Position numbers and translations under genes: made by a program | Source: a bacterium | Lineage (GTDB): Bacteria > UBP15 > UBA6099 > DSWB01 | Length of the DNA: 6,863 bases | Reading direction: 5' to 3' | Assembly: GCA_020061125.1 (NCBI GenBank) | Contig: JAGUYV010000363.1 | Location: forward strand, 1-6,863 | Notes under the pieces: model-generated | Told to the model about the DNA's origin: nothing | The model's database searches: none | Seen by the model: the letters and a program-made list of their open reading frames with translations, nothing else | Shown: positions 1 through 4,420 of the stretch, piece by piece | How the letters are laid out: each line of letters begins with the position of its first letter | How positions within the stretch are numbered: position 1 is the stretch's first letter

Positions 1-189
1 CGTGACGGTGATTGCGCCGCGCGTGGGCCGCAGCAGCCCGCACAGCATTTTCAGCAGCGTGGTTTTACCGCTGCCGTTAGGCCCGGTCAGGCACACGATC
101 TCACCGGAGTCCGCTTCCATGCTCAACCCGCGCAGCACTACGCGGCCCGCGTACCGTTTCGCTATGTTGTCCGCCTTGATGTGAAACAT
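1..189 (-). CDS. ABC transporter ATP-binding protein, N-terminal fragment
   Basis: The fragment reads leftward from ATG at 189 and runs off the left edge after 63 codons. It begins [13 protein letters not shown] and has the usual ABC ATPase layout: a short beta strand, the aromatic A-loop region (Tyr13), then the Walker A motif GPNGSGKT at residues 36-43, followed by [16 protein letters not shown]. The family binds and hydrolyses ATP at the inner face of the membrane to drive transport. The Q-loop, signature motif and Walker B lie outside the window, so the substrate cannot be read. The compact N-terminus resembles small ATPases such as CcmA (haem export for cytochrome c maturation). That would fit the multihaem cytochrome nearby, but this is a guess from similarity of style. 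The start is the first ATG. A GAAGG stands only one base upstream, so the ribosome site is not convincing. High confidence for an ABC ATPase, low for any subtype. Confidence 0.9.
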   Translation of the reverse strand, partial: MFHIKADNIAKRYAGRVVLRGLSMEADSGEIVCLTGPNGSGKTTLLKMLCGLLRPTRGAITVT

Positions 190-278
190 GCCTTCGCCCG
201 CAGCTTGCCTTCTTTCTGCAATATTTCATTATTTTACACGCCGCGGGGCGCGCAGAAAAGGAAAAGGCAAAAGCAAAG

Positions 279-304
279 GCAAAAGCAATGATAACCACGG
301 AGGC
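279..304 (+). repeat. 26-bp exact direct repeat, copy 1
   Basis: This 26-base segment, beginning GCAAAAGCAATGATAACCAC, is identical to 469-494, 190 bases away. The match ends at 304 and also fails at the base before 279. It covers the junction between the A-rich unit and the first CACGGAG unit. The two copies suggest duplication of a repeat module or two insertions of the same element. Confidence 0.9.
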
Positions 305-413
305 CACGGAGGACACGGAGGGGGCAGAGGAAAAGATTGACGCAGAGAGCACAGGGGTTCGCAAAGGGCGCAGAGGAAAGGCTCCATGCTTGTATGAATT
401 TCATAACATGTAG

Positions 414-435
414 GGCGGCGTCGCCGAACGCCGCC
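414..435. repeat. GC-rich hairpin inside the repeat block
   Basis: GGCGGCGT (414-421) pairs perfectly with ACGCCGCC (428-435) around a six-base loop, CGCCGA. No run of T follows on either strand, so it does not look like an intrinsic terminator. It lies between the two copies of the 26-bp repeat and may belong to the same mobile or amplified repeat family. Confidence 0.6.
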
Positions 436-468
436 GCCGCGAAGTGCAGAGGAAAGGCAGAGGCAAGT

Positions 469-494
469 GCAAAAGCAATGATAACCACGGAGGC
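469..494 (+). repeat. 26-bp exact direct repeat, copy 2
   Basis: Identical in all 26 bases to 279-304. The sequence to the left (GGCAGAGGCAAGT) is a diverged version of the sequence left of copy 1. The CACGGAG run to the right has decayed to GACACAGGGACAAGGAGGG. The second module is therefore an older or more degenerate version of the first. Confidence 0.9.
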
Positions 495-512
495 GACACA
501 GGGACAAGGAGG

Positions 513-531
513 GCGCGGCCATTGGCCGCGC
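513..531. repeat. Perfect 9-bp inverted repeat at the switch in repeat orientation
   Basis: GCGCGGCCA (513-521) and TGGCCGCGC (523-531) are exact reverse complements around a single T. The sequence sits where the CACGGAG-oriented repeats end and the CTCCGTG-oriented repeats begin. It could be an end or junction of a palindromic repeat element, or a protein-binding site. Neither possibility can be shown from sequence alone. Confidence 0.65.
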
Positions 532-544
532 TTAATCAAGCATT

Positions 545-617
545 CTCCGTGTCTCCGTGATATCTCCGTGTTCTCCGTGATGAAACACGCCTTTCTCCGC
601 GTCTCCGCGTCTCCGAG
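545..617. repeat. CTCCGTG short-repeat array, opposite orientation
   Basis: CTCCGTG occurs at 545-551, 553-559, 564-570 and 573-579. It is followed by the variants CTCCGCG at 595-601 and 603-609, then CTCCGAG at 611-617. Spacing is mostly 8 to 11 bases. This is the reverse complement of the CACGGAG motif in the left half of the region, so the two halves face each other. On the minus strand one frame reads as HGEHGDITE-like peptide, a known sort of artefactual ORF. Confidence 0.8.
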
Positions 618-711
618 GTTTCCTTTGAAAGTATTGCCGCAGAGGCGCAGTTCGTGCGTGCCGCGGGCATCCCGGCACACCGGAAGACGGAAGACGGATC
701 GTGATACTGCT

Positions 712-731
712 CACAAACCGTTTGGTTTGTG
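712..731. promoter_or_regulatory. Inverted repeat overlapping the putative -35 of the STAS gene
   Basis: CACAAACC (712-719) and GGTTTGTG (724-731) are perfect reverse complements around GTTT. The right arm overlaps the proposed -35 element at 722-727. The geometry suits an operator for a dimeric regulator. As RNA it would be an eight-pair stem with a four-base loop, but the following bases are GGGGAATT, not a T-run, so it is not a good terminator. Confidence 0.45.
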
Positions 732-749
732 GGGAATTGTGGCGATAAT
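722..749 (+). promoter_or_regulatory. Weak candidate sigma-70 promoter for the STAS gene
   Basis: TTGGTT (722-727) and GATAAT (744-749) are separated by 16 bases. The -10 matches TATAAT at five of six positions, and the -35 matches TTGACA only in its first three. A start near 756 would give a leader of about 30 bases. That leader contains a small hairpin, GGCGG-GAAT-CCGCC (757-770), directly before the GGGG ribosome-binding stretch at 771-774. Confidence 0.35.
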
Positions 750-785
750 GTCTATAGGCGGGAATCCGCCGGGGATGTGACGACC

Positions 786-1100
786 ATGAAAAACGGCGCT
801 GACAACAAAGATGACTGGACGCGCGTAGTTGTTGCCGGAAACATAGACCATCAGAATTCGCAGGAATTTTCCGAGGAACTGCTGAACCGGATCAACTGCG
901 GAGAGCGCCGGCTGCTGCTGGACCTGGGCCGGTGCGAATTCATATCCAGCAGCGGGCTTGGGGCCATTGCCGCGGCGCTCATGGTGGCGCGGTCCCGTGG
1001 CGGCGATATGGAAATTCTGAACGCATGCGCGAATGTGCGCAATTTGTTCAAGACAACCAAACTCAACACAATCATCAGAATTACGAAATCGCCGGAGTAG
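786..1100 (+). CDS. STAS-domain protein, anti-sigma factor antagonist type
   Basis: 104 residues from ATG 786; GTG 777 would add three residues. GGGG at 771-774 lies 11 bases before ATG 786 and only two before GTG 777, so ATG 786 is preferred. The whole protein is one STAS domain: strand WTRVVVAGNID (11-21), helix SQEFSEELLNRINCG (25-39), strand RRLLLDLGRCEFI (41-53), the phosphorylation loop SSSGLG (54-59), then helix AIAAALMVARSR. In SpoIIAA/RsbV relatives the serine in DSSGLG is phosphorylated by an anti-sigma kinase and dephosphorylated by a PP2C phosphatase, which controls partner binding. By alignment the target is Ser55. The preceding Asp is Ser here, as in many ISSAGL-type relatives. 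No kinase, phosphatase or sigma gene is visible nearby, so the partner is unknown. It is cytoplasmic and converges on the next gene with 13 bases between stops. Confidence 0.88.
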   Translation: MKNGADNKDDWTRVVVAGNIDHQNSQEFSEELLNRINCGERRLLLDLGRCEFISSSGLGAIAAALMVARSRGGDMEILNACANVRNLFKTTKLNTIIRITKSPE

Positions 1101-1113
1101 AGCGGTCCGCGGT

Positions 1114-1455
1114 TCAGGCTTTGCCGATGGATTCGAGGAAGGCCTTGAGCGCGGCCTGGCGTTCGGCGTTGATGGCGTCCCGCGCGTTTCGCAGTTCCTG
1201 GTCGAAGTGGGGCAGGTGCTGCTTGAGCGTCTGCTCTCCGTGCTGCTCGGCCAGTTCCCGGATGCGCCGCGAGAATTCTATTTCCAGTTCCGCGATCTTG
1301 GAATCGAATTCCTGATTGATGTCGCGCACTTGCTGTTTTTCGTCGTCGGAAAGCTGTTTGGGATCGTCCTTTGCCTCGATGTGGCTGGTTTTCTCCAGCG
1401 CGATCTCGAGTGCGGATTTCATGATCTGTTCTCCGCCGGTGCTGTCGTCAGCCAT
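1114..1455 (-). CDS. Small charged helical protein of unknown function
   Basis: 113 residues from ATG 1455. This start is favoured because GGAGG stands eight bases upstream (minus strand). A GTG at 1500 in the same frame would add 15 residues but has no such site. I do not recognise a named family. The N-terminal part has MKSALEIALEKTSHI (12-26) and a linker rich in Lys/Asp (28-38). From about residue 36 to the end it is almost wholly predicted helix with heptad-like hydrophobic spacing (VRDINQEFDSKIAELEIEF, then RRIRELAEQHGEQTL), so a coiled-coil or helical hairpin is likely. There is no Cys, no signal peptide and no membrane segment, so it is probably cytoplasmic. It is divergent from the cytochrome gene and has its own TATAAT box. 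Composition and codon choice look like its neighbours. It is a real gene by start site, promoter and clean frame; its role is open. Confidence 0.75.
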   Translation of the reverse strand: MADDSTGGEQIMKSALEIALEKTSHIEAKDDPKQLSDDEKQQVRDINQEFDSKIAELEIEFSRRIRELAEQHGEQTLKQHLPHFDQELRNARDAINAERQAALKAFLESIGKA

Positions 1456-1518
1456 TGCTGATTCCTCCAGAGCGGCCCGCGGGGCCGGTTTGAGCTTCAC
1501 ACATTGTTTTCACACGAT

Positions 1519-1547
1519 ATTATACCGCGTTTGCGCCGCGTTCCTAC
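1519..1547 (-). promoter_or_regulatory. Candidate promoter of the small helical protein gene
   Basis: On the minus strand a perfect TATAAT is read from 1524 to 1519. No good -35 stands at 16-18 bases: 1542-1547 gives GTAGGA, a poor match. Transcription would begin near 1512, giving a leader of about 57 bases ahead of the GGAGG site. A direct repeat TTCACAC (plus-strand 1496-1502 and 1509-1515, 13 bases apart) lies at the proposed start of the transcript and could be an operator. Confidence 0.5.
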
Positions 1548-1585
1548 TCCTGGCGCGAATCGCGCGGGACCCGGATGCCGGGAAT

Positions 1586-1613
1586 GTGACGCCGCGGCCC
1601 GTTCTGCTATAAT
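1586..1613 (+). promoter_or_regulatory. Extended -10 sigma-70 promoter for the cytochrome gene
   Basis: TGCTATAAT at 1605-1613 is a perfect TATAAT (1608-1613) with the TGn extension. GTGACG at 1586-1591, spaced 16 bases, matches four of six -35 bases (TGAC). The predicted start of transcription is near 1620. The in-frame ATG at 1612 overlaps the -10 box and would lie upstream of the transcript start. The coding start must therefore be a later ATG, which supports 1648 or 1651. Confidence 0.65.
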
Positions 1614-1647
1614 GGAATCAAATGACACGAAACGAGTTCATGACGGA

Positions 1648-3723
1648 ATGATGAACACGCTGGCGATCGCCGTGGCGGCGGTGTTGTTTGCATCCGGGCT
1701 TTATGTCCGGTTTTCGCAATCGTGGAGCGGACTGTACCAGGCCAACATCATATTTCATCCGGCGTTCGGGCTTGCGGCCACGCTTTGGCTGATCGTGTTT
1801 TACATCGAGCACGCGCGCGAGCACACGGGCGATGCGCCCGTGCGGCGGGGCGCAGGGTCAAGGGCGCTGGTTGCGGGAACCCTGGCGCTGGGAGCGCTGT
1901 GCGCGTACTGGCCGCGGCCGTTTCTGGCCCTGGCGTGTGTGCTGTGCGCGTTCGGGTTCTGGTTCACCACGCGGCGCATGCTTGCCGGCCGCCTTGCGGG
2001 CGCGGTGAAAATCGCGGCCGCGGGCTGGCAGCTTGTGTATTTTCTGCTGCTGCTGAACTTGTTCACTGGCATGGCCCTGCTGCCTATGCAGAATGTGGCG
2101 CGCAGCGGGTATCTGTTTCTTCTGCACGAATGGGCCGGATATGCGGCCGTGGCCGCGTTTGCGTTCAGCCTGGCCGTTCCGTTCGCGGCGCGTGCGAGCG
2201 AGCCGGGCGGTGTGCGCCGATACTGGACGGCCGCACGCGCCGCAATCGTGGTTTCCGCGTTCTTCGCCGCGGGGCTGTTCGCTCTGGTTTCGCTCGAAGA
2301 CCAGGTTCCGGGACCTGTTTACAACGCGTCCCTGTCCACGATTCCCATTGAAAAGCGCGCGCCCGAAGACAAGTTTCCCGCGCCGCTCCCTGCGGATGTT
2401 GCCGAGATGGCGCAAATGAGCCAGAGCTGCGCCGAGAACCCCGGCTGCCACCAGCAGGAAATGGAAGATTTTCTGATCAGCAATCACAATCTGTCCGTGC
2501 GCACGCCGTATTTCCAGAAAAACCTGCGCATGCTCAAAGAGGAAATCGGGGAAGAGAACCTGCTCATTTGCGCGGGCTGCCATTATCCGTACATGATGCT
2601 GTCCGGCAACCTCGATTACGAGTATTACAAAACCAACAACGGATTTTCCTGCGTGTATTGCCACCAGATCGGCAGCGTGCGCAAGCACGCCAGCGACAAG
2701 CGCATCACCTACCTTACGGTGGAGCCTCATGTGGCGCATCTCAAAATGTTCTATAACGCGGACGGGAATCCGCGCATCAGCAAATGGAACGAGCTGCTGG
2801 TGAAGCTCAACCCGACAGGGCACGGCCGCGTGTTCACCCGGCCCCTGTATTTCAAAGACGAGTATTGCCAGGTGTGCCATGAACTGCAGATCAAGACGCC
2901 GAAATTCGCGGGCCTTCAGCGCAACACCTGCATCCGCTGCCACATGCAGCCCCGCCGTCTGCTCGGTTTCGAAGGCGCCAAGATGAATCATTATTTCCCC
3001 GGCACCAACACCGCGGTGCCGCACACCCTGGGGCTGCACGAAGTGGTGGACATGGTCCAGGCCTGGGTGCGCGGGGACATTGATTCTTCAGCGCCGGACG
3101 CCAAGTTCTGGACTTTGCGCAAGAGCAGCGGAGAGCGGTCCGAACGCGCGGTCTGGCTGTTCATGAACATCGAGCCACAGTCCGCGCCGCGCCCGGGCGA
3201 GCGGTTCTCGTTCAATGTGATCACCACCAACACCGGCATTGATCACCAGTTCCCGTCCGCGCCCCTGGATCTCGTGGAAGCCTGGCTCCATGTCAGGGTT
3301 CTGGACGCCACGGGCAGCACCGTGTACGAACTCGGCGCCCTGGACGAGAATTTCAGGCTCGCGCCCGATTACCCGGAGCAGCACCGCCTTGGCGGTTACA
3401 TGCTCGACAGCCAGAACCATTTGCTTATTCAAAATCGCGTGTGGGACATTCAGAAGAAAATCATTCTGCGCAACATCATGCCCTACGAATCCGTCAAGGA
3501 TCGCATCGAATTCACCCTGCCCGAAAACGCGCGAGGCCCTCTGCGCGTGACCGCAAGCTGGATGTACCGGAAACTGAACCAGGACTTCGTGGACTGGGGT
3601 CTTGAGGACACGGACATGGGCGATCTTCCCAAAACCGCGCCCGCAACCGTGGTGGGAGATGTGACCGCCACTCTGAAAATGGACTCGGGCAAAACGCCGC
3701 ATGCCATGCCTGGCGGCAACTGA
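1648..3723 (+). CDS. Membrane-anchored multihaem cytochrome c with seven-helix N-terminal domain
   Basis: 691 residues from ATG 1648 (or ATG 1651, the next codon). The frame stays open upstream to 1504, but the promoter at 1586-1613 rules those starts out. Ribosome site is weak (GGA at 1645-1647). Seven predicted membrane helices at about residues 4-21, 34-54, 72-88, 90-108, 122-147, 153-181 and 195-215 obey the positive-inside rule and leave the C-terminus periplasmic. His37 (HPAFG) and His160 (HEWAG) lie in helices 2 and 6 and could bind a b-type haem. The periplasmic part has CXXCH haem c sites at 308-312, 335-339, 407-411 and 428-432, plus C261-X5-C267-H268. Residues from about 520 form a beta-rich domain with GIDHQFPSAPLDLVEAW (530-546), whose His may be a haem ligand. 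The pattern CAGCH...CVYCH...CQVCHELQ...CIRCHMQ resembles a widespread, poorly characterised multihaem family. Likely role: electron transfer from the quinone pool to a periplasmic acceptor (inference). No catalytic subunit is adjacent. Confidence 0.85.
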   Translation: MMNTLAIAVAAVLFASGLYVRFSQSWSGLYQANIIFHPAFGLAATLWLIVFYIEHAREHTGDAPVRRGAGSRALVAGTLALGALCAYWPRPFLALACVLCAFGFWFTTRRMLAGRLAGAVKIAAAGWQLVYFLLLLNLFTGMALLPMQNVARSGYLFLLHEWAGYAAVAAFAFSLAVPFAARASEPGGVRRYWTAARAAIVVSAFFAAGLFALVSLEDQVPGPVYNASLSTIPIEKRAPEDKFPAPLPADVAEMAQMSQSCAENPGCHQQEMEDFLISNHNLSVRTPYFQKNLRMLKEEIGEENLLICAGCHYPYMMLSGNLDYEYYKTNNGFSCVYCHQIGSVRKHASDKRITYLTVEPHVAHLKMFYNADGNPRISKWNELLVKLNPTGHGRVFTRPLYFKDEYCQVCHELQIKTPKFAGLQRNTCIRCHMQPRRLLGFEGAKMNHYFPGTNTAVPHTLGLHEVVDMVQAWVRGDIDSSAPDAKFWTLRKSSGERSERAVWLFMNIEPQSAPRPGERFSFNVITTNTGIDHQFPSAPLDLVEAWLHVRVLDATGSTVYELGALDENFRLAPDYPEQHRLGGYMLDSQNHLLIQNRVWDIQKKIILRNIMPYESVKDRIEFTLPENARGPLRVTASWMYRKLNQDFVDWGLEDTDMGDLPKTAPATVVGDVTATLKMDSGKTPHAMPGGN
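2428..2451 (+). other. Atypical haem-binding motif CX5CH
   Basis: The codons read C-A-E-N-P-G-C-H (residues 261-268 of the cytochrome), with five residues between the cysteines instead of two. The segment after it, FLISNHNLSVRTPYF, supplies histidines that could be distal ligands. In relatives I recall, the first haem site is also widened, typically with four residues (CGSAGCH-like). This supports a genuine, covalently attached first haem, although attachment itself cannot be seen from sequence. Confidence 0.6.
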
Positions 3724-3726
3724 TCA
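3721..3726. other. Abutting convergent stop codons (TGATCA)
   Basis: TGA of the cytochrome (3721-3723) and the TGA of the hydrolase (complement of 3724-3726) together make the palindrome TGATCA. No base separates the two genes, so no intrinsic terminator can stand between them. Each transcript must end inside, or opposite, the other gene. Confidence 0.95.
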
Positions 3727-4362
3727 GCTTTCCCCGCAACCGGAATTTTCGACAACCGCATCGCGGATGAAATCGCACACGATTTTTCCCGCGCGCAATT
3801 CTTCGCCGATATAAAAATGATCCACTCCTTGCAGGAGCCTGAACCTGTGATTTTCGCGCGTGAGCAGCATGGCGAGGCGTGCGTGTTCGCAGAAATTGTC
3901 CGAGTCGCCGGCAATCACGAGCAGGGGTTTTTCACAATCGGCCAGAAAGGAAAAATCGGCCATGACCGTGGGGGGCGCGATGCCCGCCATGGCGGCCACG
4001 CGCGCGTTGTCTGCGGCAACAGGCAGGCCCACGGCCGCGCCGAACGAGTACCCGGCCACGATGATCGGAGCGCCGGGATCCGTGTCGGATATGAGCGCAA
4101 TGGCCGCGCGCACATCGTCCCGCTCACCCGCGCCGTTGTCGAACGCGCCCGTGCTCCGGCCCGTGCCGCGGAAGTTGAATCGCAGGGTGGTGAATCCCGC
4201 GTCCGCGCATTCCTGCTCCACGCCGAGCACAACATTGTTGTTCATGTTGCCGCCGAACTGCGGGTGCGGATGCAGAATCACGACCGCGGGCGCACCGGGC
4301 GCGGCGCGGCGCAGCACCCCGTGCAGCCGCACATTCCCCGATTCAAAAAACACATCTTGCAT
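3724..4362 (-). CDS. Alpha/beta hydrolase (COG2945-like)
   Basis: 212 residues from ATG 4362. That start has GGGAG seven bases upstream, whereas the in-frame ATG at 4383 has no ribosome site. Order of features: short N-terminal strands, LHPHPQFGGNMNNNVV (30-45, the His-Pro/Gly oxyanion-side loop typical of this group), FTTLRFNFRGTGRSTGAFDNG (57-77), the nucleophile elbow GYSFG with Ser106 (104-108), the acid in AGDSDN (Asp155, or Asp153) and the catalytic His182 in GVDHFY. The triad is complete and the length is usual for the family. No signal peptide or membrane segment is seen, so it is probably cytoplasmic. The substrate is unknown; COG2945 members are only predicted hydrolases. It lies 58 bases after gatB on the same strand with no obvious terminator between, so co-transcription is likely. 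Its TGA stop abuts the cytochrome stop. Confidence 0.88.
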   Translation of the reverse strand: MQDVFFESGNVRLHGVLRRAAPGAPAVVILHPHPQFGGNMNNNVVLGVEQECADAGFTTLRFNFRGTGRSTGAFDNGAGERDDVRAAIALISDTDPGAPIIVAGYSFGAAVGLPVAADNARVAAMAGIAPPTVMADFSFLADCEKPLLVIAGDSDNFCEHARLAMLLTRENHRFRLLQGVDHFYIGEELRAGKIVCDFIRDAVVENSGCGES

Positions 4363-4375
4363 GATGCGGCTCCCG
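4356..4375 (-). promoter_or_regulatory. Ribosome binding site deciding the hydrolase start
   Basis: On the minus strand, GGGAG is followed by seven bases (CCGCATC) and then ATG at 4362. The upstream in-frame ATG at 4383 is preceded by TTCACCTTCATGCATC, which has no Shine-Dalgarno-like purine run. The shorter form, starting MQDVFFESG, is therefore chosen. Confidence 0.65.
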
Positions 4376-4420
4376 ATTGTCATGATGCATGAAGGTGAAT
4401 GATCCTAATACGCGCGGCAG

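Larger units (their letters stand above)
251..510. repeat. Purine-rich CACGGAG / GCAGAGG short-repeat block
   Basis: CACGGAG occurs three times at nine-base spacing (296-302, 305-311, 314-320). The 13-mer GCAGAGGAAAGGC is present exactly at 370-382 and 446-458, with a shorter copy at 324-333. A 12-base unit GGCAAAAGCAAA is tandemly doubled at 266-277 and 278-289, with the last base changed. The segment CGCAGAGAGC...GCAAAGGGCGCAGAGG (341-377) is the complement of a TCTGCG/CTTTGCG-type motif. From memory, such blocks are scattered through many environmental bacterial genomes and generate spurious hypothetical proteins. Their function is not known to me. Confidence 0.8.
190..776. other. Gene-free intergenic stretch with repeats
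   Basis: This stretch of almost 600 bases holds no credible gene. Open frames crossing it in several phases encode only Cys/Arg/His-rich or HGEHGD-like low-complexity peptides, made by the repeats. From left to right it contains an AT-rich patch (about 220-238) with a weak minus-strand -10 (TAAAAT, read 236 to 231) that could serve the ABC gene. Next come purine-rich repeats (251-510), a GC hairpin (414-435), a perfect 9-bp inverted repeat (513-531) and pyrimidine-rich CTCCGTG repeats (545-615). A 7-base tandem CGGAAGA follows (681-694). The putative control region of the STAS gene closes it (712-776). Confidence 0.8.

Noticed and set aside
279-494. Possible CRISPR array
   Set aside because: There are only two exact copies, 190 bases apart, with no regular spacer length and no cas genes.
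712-731. Intrinsic terminator
   Set aside because: The stem is good but is followed by GGGG on the plus strand and by no T-run on the minus strand, and no gene ends just before it.
337-780. Open frame of 147 codons on the plus strand across the repeat block
   Set aside because: It is built almost wholly from the CACGGAG/CTCCGTG repeats. The overlapping minus-strand frames (101-364, 229-522, 234-680, 532-714) are of the same low-complexity kind. No ribosome site or domain is seen.
1101-1113. Bidirectional terminator between the STAS gene and the helical-protein gene
   Set aside because: Only 13 bases separate the stops. The sequence has a short CCGCGG palindrome but no stem with a T-run on either side.
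1504-1647. Earlier starts for the cytochrome (ATG 1504, ATG 1612)
   Set aside because: No ribosome site stands before either. The region contains promoter elements, and the added residues are Arg/Cys/Pro-rich and would precede the first membrane helix.
1858-3039. Open frame of 393 codons antisense to the cytochrome
   Set aside because: The plus-strand frame carries the haem motifs and membrane helices. The antisense product is rich in His/Arg/Ala with no recognisable domain, the normal shadow in high-GC DNA.
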